This document shows positions 55,601 through 64,000 of a stretch of 64,000 bases of DNA, piece by piece. The translations under genes and the position numbers were made by a program. Numbering within the stretch: the first letter of the stretch is position 1; every line of letters begins with the position of its first letter. The notes under the pieces were generated by a model. It was given only the letters and a program-made list of their open reading frames with translations. It did not search any database and was not told the origin of the DNA. Origin of the DNA: Armillaria gallica (taxonomy: Eukaryota > Basidiomycota > Agaricomycetes > Agaricales > Physalacriaceae); the NCBI GenBank assembly GCA_037576215.1, contig JBANDB010000004.1, positions 5,270,001 to 5,334,000 on the forward strand, read 5' to 3'.

Positions 55601-56063
55601 GGTCTGCGTCAGGCAAGGGGATCGGGGTGTGGCGACACTGGCACTGGGCGAAGATCATTTTTCCGGTCTGCCAATTAATTAGCGGATTGTGTCTTACTAG
55701 CCAGTCGTGTCCTAGGAAGACGTTACGATCCTTCAGATCAGTGACGGCTAGGTCTAGGTTTTCGGTATGGTCTCCGATGACGACTCGTAGCTGGGCGAAG
55801 GCGGTGATCTGCCCCGCACTATTCCTTGATCCGTCCGCATTGTATACGGCAATGGGTGCCGCCGTCGTTCTCATAGGGAGATTGTGCTTCTCAACAAAGG
55901 TTCGATCGATGGCGCTACTAGTGCAGCCGCTGTCAATTAAAGCCGACAAGATGACGTGGGTGTTGCTTCCCGGGGCTTCAATCCAGATGTCTGTTGTCAA
56001 GGCCCTTTCTCCCCGCTTACGCGACAAACATAGCGCCTGGGCTGTCGGAGTTCTTCCATCCAC
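52626..56063 (-). CDS. Gypsy Pol: protease, reverse transcriptase, RNase H, integrase, broken chromodomain
   Basis: A 1145-residue frame. The aspartic protease has DSG at residues 44-46. Reverse transcriptase spans about 260-440 with YLDD at 398-401. RNase H is at about 540-665 (Asp 546 in EADAS, Glu in DKELLA, Asp in WTDHQN, Asp in KKADLLSR). The integrase HHCC finger is at about 752-792 and its DDE core has Asp 822, Asp 882 and Glu 918. The C-terminus enters a chromodomain (HYEVEKILDSRQ, NYFVK) and is cut by TAG at 52626-52628 where Trp is expected. The same frame continues to TAA at about 52368 with the rest of the chromodomain. Its start overlaps the linker frame by 67 bases in another frame, so it is probably expressed by frameshifting. 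Confidence 0.9.
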   Translation of the reverse strand: MDGRTPTAQALCLSRKRGERALTTDIWIEAPGSNTHVILSALIDSGCTSSAIDRTFVEKHNLPMRTTAAPIAVYNADGSRNSAGQITAFAQLRVVIGDHTENLDLAVTDLKDRNVFLGHDWLVRHNPLINWQTGKMIFAQCQCRHTPIPLPDADPYDKWDEELKEGDTILAINFEEAIRIRAMRHVANDLAAKANADKKTKTFEEMVPEWCRDFKDLFDKESFDELPEPKPWDHAIELTPNANANLDCKVYPLNRKEQEELDKFLDENLASGRIRPSKSPMASPFFFVKKKDGKLRPVQDYRKLNEMTIKNRYLLPLISELMDKLRGAKYFSKLDVQWGYNNVRIKTGDEWKAAFRTNRGLYEPTVMFFGLTNSPATFQWMMNDIFKDLIASGKVTIYLDDILIMSKTKEEHRQITRQVLATLRKHKLFLKAEKCEFEVLETEYLGVIISEGSIRMDPVKTKGILDWPVLTKKRELQSFLGFTNFYRCFIKNYSKIVKPMTQLTGNDAWKWGKAQQEAFEQLKRQLAEDVVLAVPTNEGKFRVEADASEGAVGAVLSQEQDGKWRPVSFLSKSLSVTERNYEIYDKELLAIMLALEEWRHYLMGTYRDFEIWTDHQNLQYFRKPQKVNRRQARWITELAEYHFTLHHKAGTANKKADLLSRRADHDQGQDDNDQVVVLSPEHFRAMIMPTIGETHHDIQAATRKAHLWDKTVAGSVDHDRGMKMKDGLVWYDGRIYVPRDHALRGEIIARSHDHITAGHPGIEKTKELVLREFWWPKMKKDVEAYVKACETCQRTKSSTQAKAAPLHPNEIPSRPWTHISVDMVTGLPKSNGHDAILVIVDRFSKEIIPVACSTELSSEGWAKILCDEVYAKHGMPQVVISDRGTVFVSKFMKDLYDLLLIKSNASTAYHPQTDGQTERVNQEIEKYLRMFVNHLQTDWAEWLSLAAFAHNNRTHSSTGKSPFEVNYGYNPSVLPGTKPTIPFRTPASGTFVSKMQEIHASAQKSLEKAASQMKAQYDKNKCAAIEYKTGDKVWLDTTNLHLPRPKKKLDDKRTGPFEITSKKGDSAYTLKLPASWKIHSTFNEALLTPYVPPAFPNQEQPPPPPPDLIDNEEHYEVEKILDSRQRNVRGRRGEPSRRATNYFVK

Positions 56064-57213
56064 TCCAGCGCATTGATACGCGTGGCTTTCCTTATCCCTT
56101 CAATCATCTCGTCAACCACTTCCTCGACTCGCGTCTTGTGGATCCAATTTTTTAGGATTGCCTTCGCTTCTGACTCTGTCTTGGCCTCCTTAACCCCACG
56201 TAGCGTCCATTCTGCTTCGAATGGCTTCAGCCATGTGTGTGGGACCTTCTCAGTCTTCGCACCAGAACCTGATGGCTCGGCTACCGTCGACTGGGTCTCC
56301 TCATGTACTACAGGGGTTTTTTGGTTAGCGTTCTGACTGTGTCGGAAACTCGTATCATCCTCATCGTCGGGAACTTCCTCCATCTGTACCTTGGGCCCCC
56401 TTTTCACCACCTGGGCGCTAGCAGCTACCTTCCTGTCGGCTGCCTTGGTCGGGGCTGTTGCGCATCCAACAGTTCTTGTCTCGTCAGGGACGCCTTCGCC
56501 GGGATCGCCCAGGGGGGTCCGGGTCCGTTGACCGTTTCCCTTACCCGCAGGGGTTTCGCAGGCATCGCAGTCGCGATCAAGTTCCGCCCCTGAGCACGGC
56601 TGTACCGCGGTTCGTTGGGACCCCCTTTCTGGGGCCTCAGCCGACATGGTTCCAGTCGTCGTCTTGCTACTGGATAGCGCTTCAGGGCTCTTGCCGCGTC
56701 TTGCCTCGTCGGACAGACTAATGACGGCTACGCTTGGCCCGTCGTTGTGCATGACGTTTGGGGAATCCTCCTCCTTCAGCCCGGTAACGGGTGTTACCTT
56801 CGCTTGTGCCGGGGCCAAAGGCGGCACTGTCAACCGCTTGAGTGCTTCTGGCTCTTCGTTCGCGGTGCTCCCCTTGCCAGGGGCCGCTTGGTCAGGGGAA
56901 GCGCTAGGCGCTCGGTCCCCCGCCCCATCCTTCCGCGTTTTAGGCGCTGTTATGACGGGTGGCACTATGGTGGGTGCCTCTTCGTCCGATGCTTTCGCTC
57001 GCAATGAGTTACTTGCTGAACATTTAGTCGGTGAGTCGGTTCCGACATCCTGTGTTGATTCTTTCTTAGTTTCGGTCTCGGTATCGAAGTCGCAAGATGG
57101 TATATTCGAATGCGCGAGGGTTACTACAGAAGTACAATGAGCCTTACTAGCAGGCGATATGGGCGTACCGGATGAAACTAAGTCTGTCGCCGAGTCAGTC
57201 GAATCATTTACTG
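55997..57213 (-). CDS. Gypsy linker between Gag and Pol, low complexity
   Basis: A frame open from about 57213 (no ATG needed if entered by frameshift from gag) to 55997. It is Ala/Pro/Thr/Glu-rich, with no recognisable domain until the C-terminal 90 residues (WLKPFEAEWTLRGVKEAKTE, VEEVVDEMIEGIRKATRI), which look helical. It overlaps the gag readthrough end and the pol start, each in a different frame. A spacer or capsid-tail role is inference. Confidence 0.55.
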
Positions 57214-57336
57214 CTCAGCGCCGTCTTTTACCTCCTCAATCTTCGAGTCCGTTTTCTCGTTTGTTGCTACATGGTCCCAGTAATAAGCTACGTGCCTGAG
57301 GTGTTCTTCCTTCGTCTTGGGCCGTTTAGGGCAATC

Positions 57337-59736
57337 TCATTTGAAGTGTCCCAGTTGTCCGCAACCGAAACACTTTGCCTTGGCGCGCACCGCGTCGATG
57401 TCCATGGGCTTTCCTTGCCCTCCATAAGTCGTGCCAGTCCCCGTTGTCTTCTCCAGGACACTGCTCTGCTGTTGGTTTTCTTTTGCTGGCGGGGTTACAT
57501 TCGTCTTTGCCTGCTGTTTCCATTCCGTTACTTTGCCCCCACGCTGCTCTGCCTTCTTCGTCCTCCAGTTATGGTCAATGCGGAGTATCCGCCGCTTCCA
57601 TTCGTAGTAATTGCCTGGGACATCCGCGTCGGACGCATAGATGATGTCTTTGGTCGTCGTCCGACAGGCTTTCTTCACCTGGGCCACCATCATCATGTCG
57701 GTGCCTAAGACTCCTGCTTCGAAGGCCAGGGACTCGAACTGCTGGAAGAACAAGTCACCGTCCGCGAACTGGCTTTGTCGGAGCGCCTCCCACTGGGCAA
57801 ATTTGATCTCCGCATTGGCGTCCTTCCAGAATCTCCTCCTGACCTCGTCAACGAATTCCTCGTAGGACGGGTAGAGCTGAAACCCATGGGCATCCCTTCC
57901 TAGCCCTCGGGCGCATAGCTCCCACCAAACCTGAGCGTCCTTCCCAAAGCGTGACGCACAGAAGATAACCTTGTGCGGGTGATAGTAAAAGTGCGCGTGG
58001 AATACGGAAAAGTACATGTCGCACTGGGAGAAGAAGCACGCGATATCGTTCGAGTCGCCATTGAAGTTCTCGGGCACTTTGACCATTTCGGGCTTCAGCG
58101 AAGCCCAGGGCCCTGGGTTGGCTGGGTCAAGCACCCATGGAGCTGGGGGATCGGGCGGCCTCGGGGGAGGTGGGTAGCGTGGCGGCGCGTATCGACGAGG
58201 AGGGGGCCCTGGTGGTGGCGGCGCAAATGGCGGTGGCGGCGGGGGTTTCGTGGGTACGGGCGGCTGAACAGGTATCTGGGGCACGTTTGACGGTCCTGCG
58301 CCATTACCGTTGTCCGTTACCGCGGCGGCAAAAAGTCGGGATGTTTTTTCCGTGCCCGGTGGTCCGTATCTGTGGGGGTAGGCATGGCTTGGTTGGGCGG
58401 GTGCATAGCCTGGTTCCCACCTTGGGTAGCTAGGCACAGGGGCTCGCTGAGGTGGTACCGGCGGTTCGTCATCCATCGGCTCCGGCGTGTCTGTTACCGG
58501 TGGTAAATCGATCTGGGGTCGTTGGTACCTAGTGGGTACCTCAGCATGTCGGTCCGTGTGAATCATGTTGTAGGCGACACAGGCAAAATGGGCAGCTTCT
58601 TCATTCAATATATATCTGTATCCGTAGTGCGCGTAGTCTCTTCCAGCTGGCATCAAGGCCCAATCCGGATCTGATAACAATTCTTCCCTAAAATGTTCAA
58701 AGAGCCCCTCCAGGGTTGCGTCGCGGAGGACGACTGGGACCTGGACGAGCTTGCCTGTTGAGAGTAGGTACAGCGCCCGGGAGATGGTTATCGGGGTGGT
58801 CAGCTGGGGGAGTGTTCGGGACGACTGGCGAGGGGATTGGTGAGGGAGCGGGGCTTCGTCCTTTGGTAATTCCATTGACGTACTCCTCGGTTGGGAGTCG
58901 CTCGGTTGCTGCAGTGTTTGAAGAGGCGTAACTGGAGGGGGCGGTGACGTAGACGGTCTCTCCCCTGCTGTCGATCTGCGGGATCCTTCTTGGGTGCTCT
59001 TCATCGACCCTCGTGAGCTCCCGCTCGGGCTCCGCCTCCACCTCCCTTCTGTCTCTTCCGTAGAAGTCGACTTCGGCGACCGATCTCGGAGGCTCTCTCC
59101 TCCTCCTCGGGATGGCGAGTCTGTTTGAGATTTCCGGGTTTCCTTGCGGGGAGAACTCGGGCGTCGGAGACTGTCTGTCAGGGACCGGGGGAGTGGGAGA
59201 TCGGGTGACGATCCGTACTGGAGTATCCCAGTAGTGAGGGTTGGCATAGGGGTTCGGGTGGTAATCGAAGAATGCGGTAACGGGGAGGTTGAGGTTGTCC
59301 CAGATGAGGTCAAGCTCTGAGGTGGAACTGACGCGAATTTCGTAGGGGTCGGGGGCGACTGCGAGTACCCTGTCATCCCTAGCACGACTGCCGGTAGGCT
59401 GCTGCTCGGTTGGGGATGCGCCAGGGCCTGTTCGCCCCAGGCCGAGTCGTACGAGGTACCTTGCCAGGTCTGCAGTGGTGGAAACGCCTCGTGCAGCTGG
59501 ATGGGGGGTAGCGCCGGCGGAGTGACTCGAGGAAGGGGTATTGGTAGATAGCTCGATGCGAGGGGTTCCTGTTCCTGAACGTCCTCCATCGCTTCTCTCT
59601 TGAATGCTGACTTCCACCTCCCCAGGAACGTCTTCCTCGTCTCGCCCGTGGTTGCCAGGCTGCTGGTTGACGGGGGCGAACCTAGGCGGTAAGGGTGGGT
59701 AGAAGTGCGCTGGCGGTGGCTGCTGTGGGATGACAT
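57337..59736 (-). CDS. Gypsy Gag, 799 aa, stop inside the zinc knuckle
   Basis: The N-terminal half is Pro/Ser/Arg-rich and disordered. A capsid-like retrotransposon gag domain lies at about residues 570-730 (FFSQCDMYFSVF, AQVWWELCARGL, YEEFVDEVRRRFWKDANAEI, FFQQFESLAFEAGV). The C-terminus begins a CCHC zinc knuckle, CFGCGQLGHFK, and ends at TGA (57337-57339). The same frame then reads DCPKRPKTK and stays open to about 57211. TGA thus lies between the His and last Cys of the knuckle and most likely replaces CGA (Arg). Programmed readthrough is possible but less likely, given the other transitions in this element. Confidence 0.85.
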   Translation of the reverse strand: MSSHSSHRQRTSTHPYRLGSPPSTSSLATTGETRKTFLGRWKSAFKREAMEDVQEQEPLASSYLPIPLPRVTPPALPPIQLHEAFPPLQTWQGTSYDSAWGEQALAHPQPSSSLPAVVLGMTGYSQSPPTPTKFASVPPQSLTSSGTTSTSPLPHSSITTRTPMPTLTTGILQYGSSPDLPLPRSLTDSLRRPSSPRKETRKSQTDSPSRGGGESLRDRSPKSTSTEETEGRWRRSPSGSSRGSMKSTQEGSRRSTAGERPSTSPPPPVTPLQTLQQPSDSQPRSTSMELPKDEAPLPHQSPRQSSRTLPQLTTPITISRALYLLSTGKLVQVPVVLRDATLEGLFEHFREELLSDPDWALMPAGRDYAHYGYRYILNEEAAHFACVAYNMIHTDRHAEVPTRYQRPQIDLPPVTDTPEPMDDEPPVPPQRAPVPSYPRWEPGYAPAQPSHAYPHRYGPPGTEKTSRLFAAAVTDNGNGAGPSNVPQIPVQPPVPTKPPPPPPFAPPPPGPPPRRYAPPRYPPPPRPPDPPAPWVLDPANPGPWASLKPEMVKVPENFNGDSNDIACFFSQCDMYFSVFHAHFYYHPHKVIFCASRFGKDAQVWWELCARGLGRDAHGFQLYPSYEEFVDEVRRRFWKDANAEIKFAQWEALRQSQFADGDLFFQQFESLAFEAGVLGTDMMMVAQVKKACRTTTKDIIYASDADVPGNYYEWKRRILRIDHNWRTKKAEQRGGKVTEWKQQAKTNVTPPAKENQQQSSVLEKTTGTGTTYGGQGKPMDIDAVRAKAKCFGCGQLGHFK

Positions 59737-59893
59737 AGTTTACGGGCGGAGGGGGGTACTGGATTCTTCTGTTACGCCTTTGGCGAGTGGTCCTTTGGTA
59801 GTGTATAAGAGCTAGTATCAGCGCTGCTGAAAAGAATGCTAGTCCGACACCGAGATAGACTGCAGATAATAGGATCTCGAGTGTCGTCGACAT
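58697..59893 (-). CDS. Extra gypsy open frame with N-terminal membrane segment, 398 aa
   Basis: ATG 59893 lies 46 bases inside the element from the 5' LTR. The first 40 residues contain a strong hydrophobic stretch (VYLGVGLAFFSAALILALI) followed by basic TTRQRRNRR. The rest is Pro/Arg-rich. It overlaps gag (59736 downward) by about 1040 bases in another frame and stays open throughout, which is long for chance. It may be a separate protein, or the true 5' end of gag joined by splicing or frameshift. No family recognised. Confidence 0.4.
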   Translation of the reverse strand: MSTTLEILLSAVYLGVGLAFFSAALILALIHYQRTTRQRRNRRIQYPPPPVNYVIPQQPPPAHFYPPLPPRFAPVNQQPGNHGRDEEDVPGEVEVSIQERSDGGRSGTGTPRIELSTNTPSSSHSAGATPHPAARGVSTTADLARYLVRLGLGRTGPGASPTEQQPTGSRARDDRVLAVAPDPYEIRVSSTSELDLIWDNLNLPVTAFFDYHPNPYANPHYWDTPVRIVTRSPTPPVPDRQSPTPEFSPQGNPEISNRLAIPRRRREPPRSVAEVDFYGRDRREVEAEPERELTRVDEEHPRRIPQIDSRGETVYVTAPSSYASSNTAATERLPTEEYVNGITKGRSPAPSPIPSPVVPNTPPADHPDNHLPGAVPTLNRQARPGPSRPPRRNPGGAL

Positions 59894-59938
59894 CTGTTGG
59901 CTCCGGTTGAGGAGCGAAGGGTGAAGCCTCGAACTAAT

Positions 59939-60339
59939 TATTAGACCTGAACTCCTATCAATGACAAACAACGGCTGTCTCGTGTTCGGGCAGTCACCGA
60001 TGTAGTCGTCGTAGGCGCTTCGGCTAAGTCTTTAGTTTTGCGGCCAAATAGTGAGCGATAGATTCAGTATAGATTAAAGTTAGTTCGAGGCTGGCGTACA
60101 GGAAGTAGGAACTACTACTTAAATACGAAAGGTGAAGGTCTAAATATAAGTGGTTCATGAGTGGCCGATAACGAAGTACAAGGACTTGGGGCCGAGGCAC
60201 GCAATATCGAAGTGAGAGCGTGAGAGGTTGAGGAAATAGTATGGGAACGTTGCTCGACTGCCCCTATGGACGACGGCCCAGATCGGTCCGGTGTGAGAGA
60301 TAAGATAAGATAAAGCAAAAAAGTGAATAAATCATAACA
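59939..60339 (-). repeat. Gypsy 5' LTR
   Basis: 401 bases. It differs from the 3' LTR at 11 positions counted by eye, all A/G or C/T. No convincing primer-binding site starting TGG follows it; the element continues ATTAGTTCGAGGCTTC. Confidence 0.9.
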
Positions 60340-60344
60340 AGTAT
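60340..60344 (+). other. Target-site duplication AGTAT, right
   Basis: Pairs with 51927-51931. Confidence 0.85.
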
Positions 60345-62637
60345 GCATTGAAAGGAACAATCCACCGATTGTCAACATTTATAGCATTAGAACCTTGACC
60401 AACAGGATAAGCATGTCCATCATCAGGTCTATAATATTCAGGATAGCCATCTTCAGTCAGCCTTGTTTGGTCACAGAAAGGTTTAGGAAAACCCTTGGTG
60501 CATCTACCATTTTCCATGCATGGAGCATTAGGGTTAACAGTACCACAGGGTCCATAAACCATACACCTCTTTACAGTTTCAAAGAGGACAGGTTGGGTTA
60601 CAGGATCAGGCCAATGAGCTTGAATGATAGAATCAATTTGTTCAGGATTAAACAGTTTCCATTGGCCATCAAGGAAGATAAGAATATGTATATGAGGAAG
60701 GCCGCGTTTCTGGAATTCAATTGTATATACCCAAGCAACAACAGTGCCAAAGACACCCTCTTTGATCTCTTTAAGAATTGCATCCCGTTTGAGGCAGAAT
60801 ACACACACAACAATATCTGGGTGATCATAAGCTGTTTGGCCTGGAAGAAGTTCACGTAAAATTTCAGGCCACTCTGGATTTGCAGTCATAGTCATAAAGA
60901 TGTCTACTTTACGAAAGTACCATGCAATGGCCATTGCATCTAGATACTGCTGATACATGTGGCATGGACCACCAGTGTATGATGAGGGTAAGATAGTTTG
61001 CTTTCCAATATTGTTGAGATCAATGCTATCATTGTGGAGGGCATCATCAAGTCCATTTCGAAGAGTAGCACGGAAGAGACCTTGATTATTATGAAGATAA
61101 GCAAGGTGATTTTGATCAATTGCCGCCCACATATCAACAATATACCGCTGTAGTAGACGATGGCCATGAAGAATTGTAGAGTATACATTATGCCGAACCT
61201 GCAGTTGATGAGAAACATATTGTAAAAGGGTCAAACGTGAAGGGTTCACAGCTTTTGGCTGATTCAGTCTAAGCTCTGGATGCCAACCATTCTCCCCATA
61301 AGGAAAGAGAAGAACATATTGTAAGGGTGCATATGCAGGATGATTGCTATGTATACGCTTCAAAGGACCATCCCATCTATGGAGAATTATATCTCTATAT
61401 TCTGACAGACTGGAGCAATCAGGAAGGATGACAGCAACCTCATCTGCTGTTGGAAGATTATGTGTATGCTTATCAGATGTGGGATCAACACGCAGAGTGA
61501 TAGTCTTATTGGAACTATCGCCATACTGTTCAAGTATTTCAGCTGCATAGCGATAGATGAGGGCATATTGGTGATGTGTGCAAAGGATGGTCTTTAATAG
61601 CATGATGGTATCTCTCTGAAGATCATGATTGTTATGGCAGCGATGATCAATAGAGTCTCTTGGTTCATAGATATACAGCTGAGCATATGATGGGGCTTGA
61701 TTGCAAGAGGGTAAAAGAGAGCCAGAACAGTGATAAAGTTCCCCTTGAATGCAGAAAACAGGTGGTCCATGCCGGTGAAGATTTACAGAGTGATCTTCAT
61801 TGACACCAAGAGAGGTGAAACTGAATGCCCAGTTGTACATCCACATTCGATCACGGTAGTCCTTTGCTTGAGCATCATTAGCTTCAAGAAGCTGTCTGAG
61901 AGCCAGAGGAGGTTCACATGCAGGAGGCAGAACCACCTGACCCTTTCTGCAGCATTGAACACCAAAGACAATATTGCCATTGATTTTCCTGGTCACTTGC
62001 TCTGCATACCAGTGAAGCGCATGGCAGAAAGGACATTCATACAACATTTCACCAAGGTCATGGCATGACAAAAGATCATGATATGGCCGACGGCCAGGAG
62101 GGAGGTCATCATGCTGAGCCTGTAGATGCAGTGCAGCTCCAAAGACATCTAATGACATTGCTTGTTGACAATGATGTAAGATACAGAAGCGATAATTCAT
62201 ACCATCTCTACTTGTATGACTACGTTCCGAATGCACCCTCCTGTCAGGATAACCGACCATTGGTTCATCGTGGTTGACATCCTGAGTGAACGGCTGTAAA
62301 GAGTGAACCGTGACAGTATTTTCTGCCTGTGCATATAGGTCAAATGTTATGGCAAGATAAAAGAGAGGATCAAACGCACCTCAGCTCTCTCCCGAGCTCT
62401 GCGTTGTCGTTGCGCGATTTCCCGCCTCGTCAATGGCTGTTCTTCAGTCTAAAACAAACATCAATTACAACTCTATTTTGTTCGTCTCACTTTGATACTT
62501 ACTTCTGTAGAATGCGTGGACAGAACCGGTTGACGCAAGTCGGTATCTGTCATCTGGATGTCGCGATGGTGAGCACGGCGTGTTGTCCGGATAGCTTCAA
62601 CATCGGCGTCTAATGAGGTTTCTTCAGAAAAAAACAT

Positions 62638-63646
62638 CAGCCATACTTTCGGTGACGAAATATGACTCAAGAGCACCTGAGGGCATGTTGGAGCGGTTCA
62701 CACGGAGGCGAGAGATCCTCGCAGGTTTAAGTTGAGGACGTTACCCATGAGACACAGTCACACCATTGATAGCAAGTACATTTGAGGCACACAAAATATC
62801 TTAGAATAACATATCTATTTTTTATGCAATAGAATACAACTGGAAGCAAAAGAGTTAGAATTCAATGCACAGACATGGACAACATATCACATACTTGTGA
62901 TTCTTCTCTCAGAGCTTGGTACATAAAACTAAAGAGGACGACTTCGGCATGAATGTGAGATGTGATATGTGAAAGTGGAGGCGAGAAGAAAGCAATCACG
63001 CGCGAAGAACATCAATCGACACCACAATTCAATAGCGACAGCTGGAGGACAGGGGATAACATAAGAATGGGAAAAGAGATGCATCTACAGCCAAGAATAA
63101 ACAGCATGGTCCGTAAAGACGAAGAACAGAAACATCGAAGGACAGCATTCAGCAATCTTTGAAACACCGGTGACAGCAGTAGGCACAGCGGAGCTTTGCA
63201 TGGGGAAGCAGAGAGGCTGAGATAAGGGAGCTTCCAGCGTTGACACGGCGTACGTGAACGTATGTTGTATAGATTGGAACAGGAGGCGTTGATGATGTCA
63301 AGAAAGCGGATCGTCTGCCATTACTGTGAATAGATTGGGTGAAATTGGGAACGTACGAAATGAGGAGACGGAGAGATGGCAATAGAATGATGCAGAACAT
63401 CAGCAGAGGTACGCGACGATTAGGAACAGCAGGACTCACCAAGGATGAAGCCGATACATTGAACACTTCCTCAAATCGACATCCAGATCAGGCATTCAAA
63501 GCCATAGGTGGCCATTACAAAAGCGGGAAGAGACGGTGAGAGAAAGACAGAGGTGGGGGGACGCAAGGAGAAAAGAGGGAAACAATGGTAGAAGGGGCAG
63601 AGAGAGAGGGAGACGGCGAGAGACGCGTGACATGGCAGGAACCCGG
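62638..63646. other. Non-coding 5' leader of Helitron unit C
   Basis: No gene supported. It precedes the Rep start codon at 62637 and probably holds its promoter; no TATA box is certain. Confidence 0.5.
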
Positions 63647-63730
63647 GCTAAAAACGGAAGAACCAATGAAAAGCACGACTTATGTAGCCAATGAGAGGGG
63701 AGTTCCCACATTCACTCGTTGTATAGTAGA
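63647..63730 (-). repeat. Helitron 5' terminal repeat, unit C
   Basis: Third copy of the terminal block, with ACTCCCCTCTC in place of ACCCCACTCTC. It ends the tandem array on the right. Confidence 0.75.
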
Positions 63731-64000
63731 AGATGTGCATTGATAGGGCCTGACCAGTCTTTGTTATCTACATAAGTACTCATGGGCCTCATCTCTGCGG
63801 TGTACACAGTGCAACTTGGGGGAGGAGGTGCTGTAATCAAACAGGACCCAACACCTTTATTATCGCCATATTACACAGCTGGATGACTCGGGCACCACTC
63901 CAACAGAACTGGTAAGCAGTACAGGAGTTTCTCAGTTGTATGAATAGAAACTGCTATCAGACTAGGAGAGGAATCAGGATGAATAAAACAAGAATAAAAT
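63731..64000. other. Sequence beyond the Helitron array
   Basis: 270 bases to the window edge; no gene or repeat recognised. Confidence 0.4.

Larger units (their letters stand above)
51932..60339 (-). mobile_element. Ty3/gypsy chromovirus, 8.4 kb, with two LTRs
   Basis: Two 401-base LTRs (51932-52332 and 59939-60339) flank gag and pol on the minus strand. AGTAT is duplicated at 51927-51931 and 60340-60344. The LTRs start TGTTA and end TAATA on the coding strand. I counted 11 differences between them by eye, all transitions, so roughly 97% identity: an older insertion. Gag carries a stop inside its zinc knuckle and pol a stop inside its chromodomain. The insertion splits the Helitron Rep gene and is therefore younger than unit C. 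Confidence 0.92.
49381..62637 (-). pseudogene. Helitron Rep/Pif1-type helicase gene, interrupted by a gypsy element
   Basis: Small exons 62637-62503 and 62448-62380 are followed by a long exon from 62326, split by the gypsy element at 60344/51927. A 54-base intron (51699-51646) precedes a last exon ending at 49381. Removing the gypsy element and one AGTAT restores the frame. The part right of the insertion holds the Helitron-like N region and the HUH motif (RGLPHIHILIFLDG). The part left of it holds the paired tyrosines (KYIFKYIHKG), YAIGRMHFVSP and the Pif1 helicase (Walker A GPGGTGKT, DEAAP, QTLPIVPGGK, AMSINKAQGQS). Two in-frame TGA codons, at 51175-51177 and 50827-50829, stand where Arg (CGA) is expected. 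Rep/helicase proteins nick and unwind DNA for rolling-circle transposition. Confidence 0.85.
47805..63730 (-). mobile_element. Helitron unit C, encodes Rep/Pif1 helicase, 15.9 kb with nested gypsy
   Basis: The minus strand starts TCTACTATACAACGAG at 63730 and ends GGGTCGCCGCTAG at 47805. It carries a Rep-helicase gene (62637 to 49381) and an accessory gene (49069 to 47963). Without the gypsy element at 51932-60339 and its duplicated AGTAT it would be about 7.5 kb. The CTAG end differs from units A and B by one base in the hairpin and diverges further inside. The Rep-helicase frame has two stops besides the insertion, so this copy cannot move itself. Confidence 0.75.

Noticed and set aside
57211..57339. 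Programmed TGA readthrough of gag
   Set aside because: The stop falls inside the zinc knuckle, where every chromovirus needs the last Cys, and other genes of the same mobile region show the same CGA to TGA pattern; decay is simpler.
59923..59938. tRNA primer-binding site after the 5' LTR
   Set aside because: The sequence does not begin with TGG, and I could not match it to a tRNA 3' end or a self-primer.
1..64000. tRNA, rRNA, CRISPR arrays, prokaryotic operons
   Set aside because: None seen; intron structure and families are fungal.

Overview
This window looks like part of an Agaricomycete (Basidiomycota) genome. Nearly every gene is cut by 42-65 base GT-AG introns. The recognisable families are a FunK1-type protein kinase, F-box/leucine-rich proteins, a KDZ transposase with a CxC2 cysteine cluster, Helitrons and a chromodomain Ty3/gypsy element. 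No rRNA, tRNA, CRISPR array or bacterial-style operon was seen. Exon models were built by eye from splice signals, frame continuity and comparison of paralogs inside the window. Every full model given closes in frame unless stated.

Bases 1 to about 31.7 kb are a cluster of expanded lineage-specific genes. The core is a family I do not recognise, called family A here: seven copies (4143-5406+, 5847-7100+, 9128-10350-, 13314-14564-, 18559-20102-, 24590-26163-, 30112-31381-). Each has five exons with identical intron phases (2,0,1,0), an N-terminal HWxDFYxxP motif, a basic helical region, a pair of hydrophobic segments, an IWAxRDM motif and a variable C-terminal tail. A second unrecognised family, B, has two open copies and one truncated copy (22169-23036+, 23480-24397-, 29285-29549+). 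Interleaved are three F-box proteins (one cut by the window edge), an intact FunK1 kinase (14976-17592-), its dead inverted copy (1076-3730+) and two single hypothetical genes. The first 17.6 kb is an inverted duplication, kinase-A1-A2 facing A3-A4-kinase, with an F-box unit between A3 and A4. A 20-base element beginning CACGTG lies 304-371 bases upstream of five A genes.

From 31769 to 63730 the window is mobile DNA. Three minus-strand Helitron-like units sit head to tail with no spacer: unit A (31769-34372, gene-poor), unit B (34373-47804) and unit C (47805-63730). Each ends 3' in CTAG and starts 5' with TCTACTATACAACGAG. Unit B carries a five-exon gene of unknown function, a stand-alone RNase H1 N-terminal-domain gene, and a co-oriented trio: an AT-hook protein, an acidic Ser-rich protein and an intact 1122-residue KDZ transposase. 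Unit C carries a Rep/Pif1 helicase gene and an accessory gene. An 8.4 kb chromovirus (51932-60339, 401-base LTRs, 5-base target duplication AGTAT) interrupts its Rep gene. The stops in the gypsy and Helitron genes fit C:G to T:A transitions, and all LTR-LTR differences I counted are transitions.

How the genes of the A/B/F-box/kinase cluster work together cannot be read from the sequence. Their co-expansion and shared upstream element make this the best candidate for an undescribed system, alongside the tandem Helitron array.
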